Shown here: in pieces, positions 23,818 through 32,197 of the stretch | How the letters are laid out: each line of letters opens with the position of its first letter | How positions within the stretch are numbered: the stretch's first letter is position 1 | Origin: AV40 sp963817335 | Lineage (GTDB): Bacteria; Verrucomicrobiota; Verrucomicrobiia; Chthoniobacterales; UBA10450 | NCBI GenBank assembly: GCA_963817335.1 | Contig: CAWFNX010000001.1 | Coordinates: 310,001-374,000 of the forward strand | Length of the DNA stretch: 64,000 nucleotides | Direction: 5' to 3' | Notes under the pieces: generated by a model | The model's database searches: none | The model's input: only the letters and a program-made list of their open reading frames with translations | Told to the model about the DNA's origin: nothing | Translations under genes and position numbers: made by a program

Positions 23818-25086
23818 ATTCGCCTGAAAGTTGGGCTGATCGGGAGCTGTTTCGCGTGCGCACTGTTGTTCTCCGGCTGCGCGCACATGTCCCCGATTTA
23901 TCAAAATCCGACGACCGGGCCGGCACGATCGGTCCTGACCGAGGACGGTTACAGCCTCGCCTTCATCGAGTTCGGCGAACAAGGTTCTTACCAGGACACC
24001 TCGCAGGTCGAAAAGGCGGTTGATCTTGTCCGGTCCACGCCGAAACCGGTCGTGATCACCTATGTTCACGGCTGGCACAACAACGCCGATTCCAGTGATG
24101 TTCCGAGATTTAAAAAGTTTTTGTCGGAGATCGCGCACACGCCGCTGATTCAAGGCGAGGGCTTTCATGTGGTCGGCGTTTATCTGGCCTGGCGAGGTGA
24201 GTCGGTCGACCTGCCCGGTTTGAACGAGTTTACGTTTTACGGCCGCAAAGCCGCTGCCGAACGTCTGGCTTCTAATTTCGATTGTTTCGACGCCATCTCT
24301 TCGGTCGCTGAAGCCGCCCGCAAACATCATCGCCGCGAAAATGAATACACCATTCTGTTGGGACATTCGTTTGGCGGTTTTGCGATCGACGCGGAAATGC
24401 ACGGCCGCGCCACCAAATACAATTCGATGCCGGCCGATCTCACTTTAGTTTTGAATCCGGCCTCCGACTCGATCCTGAGCCGGCAGATTATTTCCGCGTT
24501 GTATCAGGAGAAAACCGAAAACGCGCGACCCTTGTTTGTTTCCGTGACCTCGACGGCCGATTCAGCCACTGGAACAATTTTTCCGATCGGCACGACGATT
24601 GCAGCGGTTCCGAAAACCTTTAACCAGGTGTCGGATCCCGGCCCGGCGGACAAGAAGGAGAGCGAGCGCAATTACTATACGTCGACGCCGGGCCACAAAA
24701 CATCGCTCATCAATTACGTGGCGGTGAAGCTGGACGAGCCGTTCGATTTCCCACCCGGCCGCACTGCGATGGAGATAAATCTCTCACGGACGTTGAGCGG
24801 CGACCGGGTGGCGTTGCCGGTGAAAGGGAAGGGCCCGGAACTCTGGCAACTAAAACGAACGGCAGACATCGACGTGCCGTACTGGGACATTCAAGTCGAC
24901 CGCAGTATCATTAAGAATCACGGGGACATTTGGAACGAGCGTGCGAAAGCGTTGATGGCGGGCGTGTTCAGCATAGCCAATCCGGTGGTGGAACGCGGAC
25001 ATCGACACGAAGCGGACTTGCAAAAGCCGCGCGATTTCAAACGCGCAGCCTACAAGCAGGACAACGGACCAAGAAGTAACAACTGA
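23818..25086 (+). CDS. Lipoprotein alpha/beta hydrolase-like protein with unusual start
   Basis: About 422 residues if read from the ATT at 23818. The frame from there encodes a textbook lipoprotein signal (RLKVGLIGSCFACALLFSGC, lipobox LFSGC), but between the upstream TAA (23803-23805) and this region there is no ATG, GTG or TTG; the first conventional start is a TTG at 23866 inside the signal sequence. The mature protein has TYVHGWHNNADSSD, a nucleophile elbow LLGHSFGGFA and LVLNPASDS, an alpha/beta hydrolase fold often annotated as esterase/lipase. C-terminal beta-rich extension. ATT initiation, an upstream sequencing error or recent start loss are all possible. Confidence 0.75.
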   Translation: MRLKVGLIGSCFACALLFSGCAHMSPIYQNPTTGPARSVLTEDGYSLAFIEFGEQGSYQDTSQVEKAVDLVRSTPKPVVITYVHGWHNNADSSDVPRFKKFLSEIAHTPLIQGEGFHVVGVYLAWRGESVDLPGLNEFTFYGRKAAAERLASNFDCFDAISSVAEAARKHHRRENEYTILLGHSFGGFAIDAEMHGRATKYNSMPADLTLVLNPASDSILSRQIISALYQEKTENARPLFVSVTSTADSATGTIFPIGTTIAAVPKTFNQVSDPGPADKKESERNYYTSTPGHKTSLINYVAVKLDEPFDFPPGRTAMEINLSRTLSGDRVALPVKGKGPELWQLKRTADIDVPYWDIQVDRSIIKNHGDIWNERAKALMAGVFSIANPVVERGHRHEADLQKPRDFKRAAYKQDNGPRSNN

Positions 25087-25231
25087 CCTCTGACCAGCTT
25101 TTTGCGCAAGGCGACGGCGTGACAAGTGGCGGAAATAGAAGTCAGCGGGCGCAGATGAGCGCGCAAACCGCCAGTCAAATGAATAGATCCAAGACGACTA
25201 ACGACCAATCTTCGAACGAATTGATTATACG

Positions 25232-26371
25232 ATGAAAAAGATTACGAGCTTGCTGATAGGGGGTTCGCTGGCGTTGGCGGGAATGGTCATCGCCCAGCAA
25301 CCAGAGGGACAAGAGTCACCGGCCAAGAAGGGCGCCGGGAAAGAGAAAACCGAGCACGCGACCGGTGCAGGTGAGACAAAGACCGGCCGCAACGCAACGA
25401 ACACCGGGAAGCCGACCACTCCGGAAACCGGTGCGAAGCAGCACGGCGCGAAAACCGAGCGCGCTGCGAAATCGCAACCGACAACCAGTGCCGAATCATC
25501 GCCTGCAACGGGTGCGACCAATGCCACGGAAGCAACGGGCGGCAAGAAAGTCCGGCGTGGACGCAATGGGAAGGAAAACGCCACTGCTGAGACCGGCGCT
25601 TCGGCATCGCCCAGCGCGACTCAGCCAATAGAGCAGGGCAAGAAAGGCCGCCAAGGGAAAGGCGCGAAGGCCGCAAACGCATCGCCGTCACCGGCTCCGT
25701 CGGCAGCAGCGTCTGCTACCGCTGCGGCTGCAGTGAGCACATCGCCCGCAACCAGCGCGACGGTTGCAGCAGGCGCAACGGGTGCGACGAGCGCAACTGG
25801 AACAACCGCGATGGCCAAGGAGCAGGGAACGGTTGGCCGAGGCGGGAAAAAAGTAGAGCAACAACAGGTCCAGCAAATTAAACAGCAACATGCAAGTTTT
25901 CGTGCGCAACCGAGGCCGGACAAAGCGCCGACTGCCACATTCAATGCGAACTATCGAATCTCGGGCGCCGAGCGTTGGCAAGGTCCGCGGTACGAAGTAT
26001 TCCGGTCTTATCATCCGGAATGGCATGATCAGGGTTGGTATCGATCGCGTTACGGTCGAGTCGAGCTGATCGGCGGCGGTTATTATTATTTCAACAGCGG
26101 CTACTGGTATCCGGCATGGGGTTACGATTCCAGCGCTGCTTATTATCCGTACGATGGACCGATCTACGTTGGTCATCAGGCCGAGCCACCGGATCGAGTG
26201 ATTGCTGACGTGCAGGCCGAACTACAGGAAATGGGTTATTACCAAGGCGAAGTGGACGGATTGCTTGGGCCCCTAACCCGGCAGGCGCTCAGAGATTACC
26301 AGGCAGACCATGGGTTAATGGTAACGGAGGCAATCGACGAACCGACCCTCGATGCGTTGCAACTCGGCTGA
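25232..26371 (+). CDS. Secreted Ala/Thr/Lys-rich protein with C-terminal peptidoglycan-binding domain
   Basis: 379 residues. Signal peptide 1-21 (SLLIGGSLALAGMVIAQ), then a long low-complexity region of Ala, Thr, Gly and Lys (about 25-215) resembling histone-like tails. An aromatic Tyr/Trp/Gly block follows (GPRYEVFRSYHPEWHDQG, GGGYYYFNSGYWYPAWG), and finally a PG_binding_1 domain at about 325-379 (VIADVQAELQEMGYYQGEVD, GLLGPLTRQALRDYQ). Probably anchored to or acting on the cell wall. The basic linker could bind polyanions; this is inference. Confidence 0.82.
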   Translation: MKKITSLLIGGSLALAGMVIAQQPEGQESPAKKGAGKEKTEHATGAGETKTGRNATNTGKPTTPETGAKQHGAKTERAAKSQPTTSAESSPATGATNATEATGGKKVRRGRNGKENATAETGASASPSATQPIEQGKKGRQGKGAKAANASPSPAPSAAASATAAAAVSTSPATSATVAAGATGATSATGTTAMAKEQGTVGRGGKKVEQQQVQQIKQQHASFRAQPRPDKAPTATFNANYRISGAERWQGPRYEVFRSYHPEWHDQGWYRSRYGRVELIGGGYYYFNSGYWYPAWGYDSSAAYYPYDGPIYVGHQAEPPDRVIADVQAELQEMGYYQGEVDGLLGPLTRQALRDYQADHGLMVTEAIDEPTLDALQLG

Positions 26372-26388
26372 AGAAAAAAGTAAGAATT

Positions 26389-26640
26389 AAGAAGTCTGCT
26401 GCTGAGCTGGCTGAGACCGACTGGCTTGGCCAGGAGCGCGAGCGCACCGGGGTAGCCGACGATGCCGTTCGCTGGCGACCAGGCGGACACGAGAATGACG
26501 CGCGCGGTCGGATCTTTGGCCACGATGTTGCGACAGGCTGTGGCGCCGTTGAGTTTCGGCATCCAATAATCCATCAGGACCACATCGGGACAGAGATTGG
26601 AGCAGGAGTGGATGGCTTCCACGCCGGAGCGAATATTCGT
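26389..26640 (-). pseudogene. N-terminally truncated response regulator
   Basis: On the minus strand the frame carries SGVEAIHSCSNLCPDVVLMD, YWMPKLNGATACRNIVAKDP and LVSAWSPANGI, almost identical to residues about 33-87 of the intact receiver at 30443-30826. The first about 33 residues, with the acidic pocket, are missing, and the C-terminal helix has diverged. The truncation point adjoins the arsR promoter region, consistent with rearrangement at the edge of the arsenic island. Confidence 0.75.
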
Positions 26641-26690
26641 GTTCGCAAAGCAAACTTGCCGTGATTGGCTATTTGGCTAAACTGCCAAGA

Positions 26691-27014
26691 ATGAGCGTGG
26701 CAAAACTCAAATCTCGCAGCCAAGCCCGGGCCCACGTTGTTAAAGCACTTGCTCATCCGTCCCGCATCTTGATCGCCGAGGCGCTGAGCGAAGGTGAACG
26801 GTGCGTATGCGATTTAACAGAACTCGTGGGCGCTGACATTTCGACCGTTTCCAAACATTTAACGGTGATGAAAGCAGCCGGTTTGCTTGAGGTGGAAAAG
26901 CGTGGGCTTAATCAATTCTATCGCCTGCGGTGCCCCTGCCTGCTGGATTTTTTTCGTTGTGTGGATTTGATCGTACAGACCGGGGCACGATTAAACGCGA
27001 AGGCAGCCGCATGA
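26691..27014 (+). CDS. arsR: ArsR/SmtB family transcriptional repressor
   Basis: 107 residues from ATG 26691. Winged helix-turn-helix with AHPSRILIAEALSEGERCVC at 21-40: the CVCDL motif (Cys38, Cys40) is the classical As(III)/Sb(III) site of ArsR. The recognition helix is ISTVSKHLTVMKAAGLL. Additional cysteines at 81, 83 and 90 could complete a three-coordinate thiolate. It should repress its own operon, including the ACR3 pump, until arsenite binds. The stop overlaps the next start (ATGA). Confidence 0.9.
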   Translation: MSVAKLKSRSQARAHVVKALAHPSRILIAEALSEGERCVCDLTELVGADISTVSKHLTVMKAAGLLEVEKRGLNQFYRLRCPCLLDFFRCVDLIVQTGARLNAKAAA

Positions 27015-27157
27015 TTTTTAGAAATCGGTTCGCGATATCATCCAATAGAAGGAACACGATGAAGACAAACCAATGCTCCACGTCGCCGAATTTTGACCGC
27101 TGCTTGCAACTGAGCATCGCAAAGCTGGCTTTAGACGAAGCGGTTCTTGGCTTCTAG
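27011..27157 (+). CDS. Small ORF between arsR and the ACR3 gene
   Basis: 48 residues if started at the ATG that overlaps the arsR stop (ATGA). An internal ATG at 27059 with a good AGAAGGAA site four bases upstream would give 32 residues (KTNQCSTSPNFDRCLQ, IAKLALDEAVLGF). It contains two cysteines. It fills the gap between arsR and the pump with the same orientation and tight spacing, so it is probably translated; no family recognised. It could be a remnant of a lost ars gene. Confidence 0.5.
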   Translation: MIFRNRFAISSNRRNTMKTNQCSTSPNFDRCLQLSIAKLALDEAVLGF

Positions 27158-27173
27158 AGTGACAAAAAGGGAA

Positions 27174-28286
27174 ATGGAGACAAAGGCGGTATTATCCGCT
27201 GTTGCTGACCCGATCCCGAAGGAGCAAAAAAGGCTCGATTTTTTCGAGCGTTACCTGAGCGTCTGGGTTTTTGCGTGCATGATCGTCGGTGTGGGCCTGG
27301 GGACGATTTTCCCCGCCGCCACGCGCGCGGTGGGGCAGCTCGAATTCGGAAAGGGATCTCATGTCAACATTCCCATCGCCATGCTCATCTGGCTGATGAT
27401 CTATCCGATGATGCTGAAGATCGATTTCGGCGGCATCAAAGGCGTGTTCGCAAAGCCGAAAGGCCTGTTCATCACCCTGTTTGTTAACTGGCTGGTCAAA
27501 CCCTTCAGCATGGCGCTGCTTGGGTTTATTTTCGTGAAGGCTCTTTACTCGGGTTGGCTGGGATTGTTTGATGCCGAGACCGCCAACAGTTACACCGCAG
27601 GTCTCATCATCCTGGCCGCAGCCCCTTGCACCGCGATGGTCTTTGTTTGGAGTTATCTCACCGACGGTGACGGTCCCTACACGCTTGCCCAGGTCGCAAT
27701 CAACGATCTAATCATGGTCTTCGCTTTCGCCCCGGTGGTAATGTTTCTGGTCGGCGTCACGGGTGTGCATATCCCAGGGGAGATCCTGTTCATCTCTGTG
27801 CTGGTATTCATTGTCATCCCGCTGGTAGCGGGATGGCTCAGTCGCACGACGTTGCTGAAGACTCGCGGAGCGGCATGGTTCGAAAGCGCCTTTCTGCCGA
27901 AATTCCGCCCGGTGACGGTGATGGCCCTTCTGATGACGCTAATAATGATCTTCGCCTTTCAAGCCGAGAACATCATCAAGAATTGGATCGTGGTCTTGTT
28001 GCTGGCGATCCCGATTCTCATTCAAGTCTATTTCAATTCCAGCCTGACTTATTTGCTCATGCGGCTATTCCGCGTGCGGCATGACGTGGCTGCTCCCGGT
28101 GCTTTGATTGGCGCGAGTAATTTCTTCGAGCTGGCCGTGGCCGTAGCCATAACGCTTTTCGGTCCGACCTCGCCCGCGGCGCTGGCAACGGTTGTCGGCG
28201 TGCTTGTAGAAGTGCCCGTGATGCTTTCCGTCTGCAAAGCCTGCATCAACACGCGTTCCTGGTATGCCCGCGGCGTGGTCGCATAA
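27174..28286 (+). CDS. ACR3 family arsenite efflux pump
   Basis: 370 residues from ATG 27174 (an in-frame GTG at 27159 is possible). Ten hydrophobic segments. ACR3 hallmarks are LIWLMIYPMMLKIDFGGIKG near the N-terminus and LAAAPCTAMVFVWSYLTDGD, whose Cys is essential for arsenite transport in characterised Acr3 proteins. A later transmembrane block is GASNFFELAVAVAITLFG with the conserved Glu. Exports As(III) with the proton gradient. Third gene of the arsR unit and expected to be arsenite-induced. No arsC reductase is in the window. Confidence 0.93.
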   Translation: METKAVLSAVADPIPKEQKRLDFFERYLSVWVFACMIVGVGLGTIFPAATRAVGQLEFGKGSHVNIPIAMLIWLMIYPMMLKIDFGGIKGVFAKPKGLFITLFVNWLVKPFSMALLGFIFVKALYSGWLGLFDAETANSYTAGLIILAAAPCTAMVFVWSYLTDGDGPYTLAQVAINDLIMVFAFAPVVMFLVGVTGVHIPGEILFISVLVFIVIPLVAGWLSRTTLLKTRGAAWFESAFLPKFRPVTVMALLMTLIMIFAFQAENIIKNWIVVLLLAIPILIQVYFNSSLTYLLMRLFRVRHDVAAPGALIGASNFFELAVAVAITLFGPTSPAALATVVGVLVEVPVMLSVCKACINTRSWYARGVVA

Positions 28287-28413
28287 GCACCAATTGCAAC
28301 CCACCGGCTAATTTGTAGCCGCGTTAAGCTTTCGCGCCCCTTTCGAGCAGCGCTAAAAAGGTATCAACGGAAGGGTCCGTAACCCGCAAAACTTCTGTCA
28401 CTCTGTCCGACCA
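28287..28413. other. Convergent intergenic spacer
   Basis: Lies between the ends of the arsenite pump gene and the aquaporin-like gene. No strong hairpin or repeat family member was found. Confidence 0.3.
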
Positions 28414-29046
28414 TTAGTTAGCGGCATCGCCGGGATCGACGATCTTGAAAGCGAAGGCGGCAACGGCTCCGCCAACGAGATCCGCGACGATGTGGATCCA
28501 GATTTGCGAGAGGTTAACCAGTTTCATTACCCCGATTCCGACCGCCACGGCCGGGTTGAACGCGCCACCGGAAATGGATCCGACGGCAAATGCGCCGACC
28601 ATCACGGTCATGCCAATGGCCAGTCCGTAGAACGAGTTATTGGCCGTGCCTTTGGCAGTTGCGACGTTGAGGACGACGAAGGCGAGCGCGAAAGTGAAGA
28701 CGAATTCCGCGACCATCGCCATCGGAACGTTTTTGATCTCCATCGGTGTGCCGCTCTTGCCGCAAAGATAAACGGCAACGAATGCGGCAGCGACTCCTGC
28801 CGCTATCTGAGCGATCCAGTACGGGATAACGTCCCGCGCCGGACATTTGCCACGGAGAAAGACTGCCAGGGTAACGGCCGGATTGAGATGTCCGCCGGAA
28901 ATATGTCCGGTTGCAAAAACCATGACCATCAGTGAAGCGCCGATCGCCAGCGGAGCGATGACGCCGGCCGCGCCGGGGATGACGGTGCAGCCAACGGTCA
29001 GGACGAGAAAGAACGTACCGATAAATTCTGCGATGTATTTGTTCAT
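28414..29046 (-). CDS. Aquaporin/MIP family channel
   Basis: 210 residues from MNKYIAEFIGTFFLVL (29046); the longer frame to 29184 adds an atypical Arg/Phe-rich lead. Six membrane spans with two half-helices: GHISGGHLNPAVTLA (Asn55) and GSISGGAFNPAVAVG (Asn164). In classical water and glycerol channels the second NPA is followed by Arg of the selectivity filter; here it is Val. This should widen or change the pore. Conducting a neutral solute is likely; which one is unknown. Convergent with the arsenite pump gene. Confidence 0.9.
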   Translation of the reverse strand: MNKYIAEFIGTFFLVLTVGCTVIPGAAGVIAPLAIGASLMVMVFATGHISGGHLNPAVTLAVFLRGKCPARDVIPYWIAQIAAGVAAAFVAVYLCGKSGTPMEIKNVPMAMVAEFVFTFALAFVVLNVATAKGTANNSFYGLAIGMTVMVGAFAVGSISGGAFNPAVAVGIGVMKLVNLSQIWIHIVADLVGGAVAAFAFKIVDPGDAAN

Positions 29047-29233
29047 GTGGGTTTTAGTTAGGCTAAAGAAGTTTCGGAACTGCGTCTCGATAAACACCAC
29101 GACAACGGAGATGTCGAGCAGGAAGAAGCGGGGCGCACGGAGCGAAGAGGGAAACGAGGAGCGAGCCTGGAGCGAGGAAACCAAACTGAAATGTTGAAGC
29201 GGAAGAGCTTATGGAATCTGGTATTTGTTTCTC

Positions 29234-29452
29234 ATGACAACTCAAGAGAAGACCAATGCCATTAAGAGCATTCTTGTATATCACCGGGATAACCTGGTCG
29301 CTAAAAATAACGTACAAATTGATCCGGGTCTGGACGCCCTCGTCGTTCAGGCGATGAACAACGCGTTCATCAAAGACCTCGAACCGGTATTTCTTCTTCA
29401 GACCCAGCCGCCGGGCGGACGAATGGCGCTGGGGAAAAAGGGCAAGAAGTAA
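29234..29452 (+). CDS. Small hypothetical protein
   Basis: 72 residues from ATG 29234 (MTTQEKTNAIKSILVYHRD); an upstream in-frame start at 29225 adds three residues. Soluble, mixed helix with a basic end (GKKGKK). No signal sequence. Compact composition and isolated position support a real gene, but no family is recognised. Confidence 0.55.
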   Translation: MTTQEKTNAIKSILVYHRDNLVAKNNVQIDPGLDALVVQAMNNAFIKDLEPVFLLQTQPPGGRMALGKKGKK

Positions 29453-29518
29453 GGCGAGAGCGAAGCCCTACGCGGAAGACAGCTGTTCGGCGTTTCAAGA
29501 TTCTGTTACTCCAAAGGC

Positions 29519-29992
29519 ATGCGAATCCTCGTTGCCTCACTCATCCTGGTCAGCGCGCTGAGCGTTGTTGCGGGCGAGGTCAGAATTTTCTCGGGCGCGC
29601 GGTTCGATTCGAAAGCGTGGGCGACGTTGCAGAAGTTCGATGTCCGGACGTTGAGCAAGAATCGAATGCTCGATGCGCACGCCGGGCAGCTGGTCGAGCT
29701 GCATTTTCAATTTCGCTCCAAAGAAGTGCGTCATCTCAAGCCAAATTGGTATCAGACACAAGTGTGGCAGGCAGCGCCGGAAGGGAAACGTGGGTTCGTA
29801 AGCGTGCCGGTGATGATTGCGAACACCGACCTGAAAGCGTTCAATGCGTTCACGACGGATTATCGTGCAACGGCCGATCTGAAAATTTACGGCCAGGTGC
29901 TCTACAATTTCGGGATCAACTACACTTTCATCCGAGTGATTGGCATCAACACGTTCGTCGGCGGCGACGGATACACCAACGTCACTTGGTAA
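29519..29992 (+). CDS. Small secreted protein, unknown function
   Basis: 157 residues. Signal peptide 1-19 (LVASLILVSALSVVAGE). The mature part is beta-rich (GQLVELHFQFRSKEVRHLKP, GFVSVPVMIANTDLKAFNAF, LKIYGQVLYNFGINYTFIRV), suggesting a small beta-sandwich. No catalytic motif. Followed after 62 bp by a small membrane protein gene on the same strand. Confidence 0.65.
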   Translation: MRILVASLILVSALSVVAGEVRIFSGARFDSKAWATLQKFDVRTLSKNRMLDAHAGQLVELHFQFRSKEVRHLKPNWYQTQVWQAAPEGKRGFVSVPVMIANTDLKAFNAFTTDYRATADLKIYGQVLYNFGINYTFIRVIGINTFVGGDGYTNVTW

Positions 29993-30054
29993 GGAAAGGG
30001 ATGAATTAAGAAGGAGAAAGTTACCGATCGATTAAACCTCGACCGACTGAACTC

Positions 30055-30426
30055 ATGACATTTTTGCGGCAGATCCATCTTTATCTCGGCTGCCTTTTCG
30101 CGCCGATCTTGATCTTTTTTGCGGTGACCGGGTCGTGGCAGATCTTTAACTGGCACGAATCGGACCGACAACCGGGCGGTTACGTTGCGCCTCGAATGCT
30201 GTCGACACTGTCCGACATCCACAAAAATGGTCACATCCCGCCAACCAAGCGAAATAGTCCAGCGCCAGTTCGGTATTTCATGTTCGTTGCCGCAACGGGA
30301 CTGGTGCTGACAACAATCATCGGGGTGATCATGGCCTACCGATTCAGCCGAAAACCAATAGTGGCGACGGTTTGTCTAATCATCGGAACGGTTTTGCCGG
30401 CGGCGTTGCTGTGGATCTATCACTGA
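30055..30426 (+). CDS. Small membrane protein, PepSY-TM-like
   Basis: 123 residues with an N-terminal membrane helix (LRQIHLYLGCLFAPILIFFA, followed by VTGSW) and a C-terminal helical pair (FMFVAATGLVLTTIIGVIMA and a last span ending LLWIYH). The opening resembles the first helix of PepSY-associated transmembrane proteins, which often act in iron uptake or reduction, but the PepSY domain itself is missing. A short relative or a stand-alone anchor. Confidence 0.6.
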   Translation: MTFLRQIHLYLGCLFAPILIFFAVTGSWQIFNWHESDRQPGGYVAPRMLSTLSDIHKNGHIPPTKRNSPAPVRYFMFVAATGLVLTTIIGVIMAYRFSRKPIVATVCLIIGTVLPAALLWIYH

Positions 30427-30442
30427 AACGAAGAAATGAGTT

Positions 30443-30826
30443 TCAGGAAATCGTAGTGGCGGGTTGGAACTGCAAATTTTGGGCGACGGTATTGAGTGCA
30501 GTGGCAAGATCGTCGAGGTCGACCGGTTTCGGCAAGAGCGTGAGAGCGCCGGAGTCGCTGACAATTCCGTTTGCCGGCGACCAACCTGAAACGAGGATAA
30601 CGTGCGCGGTCGGGTCCTTGGCGACAATGTTGCGGCAGGCCGTGGCCCCGTTGAGTTTCGGCATCCAGTAATCCATCAGGACGACATCAGGATGGTACAG
30701 GGAATAAGCCTGGATGGCTTCCACTCCGGAGCCGACGACGGCGACAATCTCGTGGTTGCAGTGCCGGACAAGGTCGGCCAGGGAGGTGCCGACGCTTCGC
30801 TGGTCGTCTGCAATCAGGACGCGCAT
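30443..30826 (-). CDS. Single-domain response regulator
   Basis: 127 residues, receiver only. Acidic residues Asp7-Asp8, phospho-acceptor Asp52 (VVLMDYWMPKLNG), Ser80 and Lys100 (LLPKPVD). A truncated near-duplicate exists at 26389-26640. No kinase or output domain nearby. Probably a phospho-relay component acting on a partner elsewhere in the genome. Confidence 0.88.
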   Translation of the reverse strand: MRVLIADDQRSVGTSLADLVRHCNHEIVAVVGSGVEAIQAYSLYHPDVVLMDYWMPKLNGATACRNIVAKDPTAHVILVSGWSPANGIVSDSGALTLLPKPVDLDDLATALNTVAQNLQFQPATTIS

Positions 30827-30868
30827 GCTCGGTTTTGCAGCAAGGCGCGAGCCAGTGGAAGGACAGGA

Positions 30869-30900
30869 GTTGAGGCGTTGAGAAGTTGAAGCGTTGAGGC
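30869..30900. repeat. Octanucleotide GTTGA array
   Basis: Four perfect 8-nt units (GTTGAGGC, GTTGAGAA, GTTGAAGC, GTTGAGGC), inverse orientation of the TCAAC arrays, immediately before the next start codon (30904). Confidence 0.8.
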
Positions 30901-30903
30901 TAA

Positions 30904-31341
30904 ATGCTACGGCGAATGAATAGGATCAACCTTACCGTCAGGATTTCGTTTTGGGCCGGGCTGTTCATACTTGGCGCGATCACAAACGCTCAGGCGCGTC
31001 CGCATCCCACGCCGACGCCGACTCCAAGCGGGAAGACGGCGCGATTGATCGTGCAACGCGCCCCGAATTTCGGCAGCGACCTTTTCATTCGATTGTCGAT
31101 CGACGGAAAACGGGTCGCGGACATTCCACGGAGCCAGCATTACGGCGGATTCGTTTTGGCCGGGCGGCATATCGTGTCGGCGCTGGCGTTGCCGAATACG
31201 GAGGCGCGCCGTCCAACGTCGATACCGCTGATCGCAAAAGCGGGGAAGGTTTATATTTTCACCGCGAGTTGGAATTCGGACCGTCTGGTGTTAGTCCCGA
31301 GCACTTACTACATGCCGACTACGCGGGCGAATAGGAATTAA
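30904..31341 (+). CDS. Secreted small protein, unknown function
   Basis: 145 residues (or 141 from MNRINLTV at 30916). Signal peptide near 8-31, then a PHPTPTPTPSG linker and a beta-rich domain (FIRLSIDGKRVADIPRSQHY, GGFVLAGRHIVSALALPNTE) reminiscent of PEGA or DUF2846-like beta-sandwich surface domains. No catalytic residues. The start sits 4 bp after an octad repeat, so no normal ribosome binding site is visible. Confidence 0.6.
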   Translation: MLRRMNRINLTVRISFWAGLFILGAITNAQARPHPTPTPTPSGKTARLIVQRAPNFGSDLFIRLSIDGKRVADIPRSQHYGGFVLAGRHIVSALALPNTEARRPTSIPLIAKAGKVYIFTASWNSDRLVLVPSTYYMPTTRANRN

Positions 31342-31405
31342 AGGCGAGGAGCGCGGAACCAGCAGGGGGGAGAAAGAGCAAAGAGCGAAAAGGAAGAGGA
31401 AAGAG

Positions 31406-31777
31406 TCAGGCAGCGGCGAGCTGTTCGATGGCGGAACGAAGTTGCCGGATATCGAATGGCTTCGAAAACATGAGGCTCACTTCCATGCGCTGGTAGGCCT
31501 CGACTACATCGGCCGAAAGGTTCGCCGAAACGACGATGATTTTGCCGCCAATTCCGCGTTTCCGGATTTCCTGGACCAATTCGACGCCCGTCAGCTTTGG
31601 CATTTTTTGATCGACAATGATGACGTCGAAGGGCGTCGAGTGATCGAGGTGCGCGAGCGCGTCGGTTCCGCTGCTGACGCAGGTGATATCGTATTGCGGT
31701 CCGTCGAAGACGAAACGAAACGCGGTAGTCACGGACGGTTCGTTGTCCACGGCGAGAATGCGATAGATGCGTTCCAT
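31406..31777 (-). CDS. Single-domain response regulator
   Basis: 123 residues from ATG 31777 (MERIYRILAVDNEPS). Phospho-acceptor Asp56 in VIIVDQKMPKLTG, Ser84, Lys106 (MFSKPFD). Third intact orphan receiver in the window, only distantly similar to the one at 30443. Cytoplasmic; partner kinase unknown. Confidence 0.88.
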   Translation of the reverse strand: MERIYRILAVDNEPSVTTAFRFVFDGPQYDITCVSSGTDALAHLDHSTPFDVIIVDQKMPKLTGVELVQEIRKRGIGGKIIVVSANLSADVVEAYQRMEVSLMFSKPFDIRQLRSAIEQLAAA

Positions 31778-31833
31778 GTTTCCTGGTTCCAAAAGTCAGC
31801 AGCGTTCGGGCCAAACGATCAGGCATGAGTGAC

Positions 31834-31863
31834 CAGCCTTCGCGCAAGGCTACGGCCTGGCAG
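31834..31863. repeat. Dispersed CGCCAAGGCTACGGCG element, copy b
   Basis: Reads GACCAGCCTTCGCGCAAGGC then TACGGCCTGGC. It lies in the spacer between a receiver gene and a small lipoprotein gene. Confidence 0.7.
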
Positions 31864-31943
31864 GCCAGCGTCGCCCGACGTAAAATTTGCGAATTGCAGA
31901 ATCTGAAATGCGGACGGAAGGTTCTAACGGGAAAGGGGTTGCT

Positions 31944-32162
31944 ATGAAGAACACTTGTTATTTTTCTAGTTGGCTAGTCATCTGTTTCTTAGCGCTGACA
32001 TTTATCGGCTGCGCGAATAATCAACAAAACGCCGCGTCCGCGAGCGCCAATCCGACCGCGAAAACTTATGACAGCCAGGACTTGTCGAGAACGGGCAAAC
32101 GAACATCCGGCGAAGCTTTGCAGGCAGCGGATCCATCCGTCACGGCCAGAGGAGGAAACTGA
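31944..32162 (+). CDS. Small lipoprotein
   Basis: 72 residues from ATG 31944, preceded by a GGGG-type ribosome binding site. Lipoprotein signal with lipobox FIGC (Cys23) after LVICFLALT. The short mature part is polar (NNQQNAASASANPTAKTYDS, DLSRTGKRTSGEALQAADPS) with no fold recognised. 35 bp upstream of the aldo/keto reductase gene; co-transcription possible. Confidence 0.65.
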   Translation: MKNTCYFSSWLVICFLALTFIGCANNQQNAASASANPTAKTYDSQDLSRTGKRTSGEALQAADPSVTARGGN

Positions 32163-32197
32163 TCAATTGTAAAATCGAAAAACATTAGGAGGAAAAA

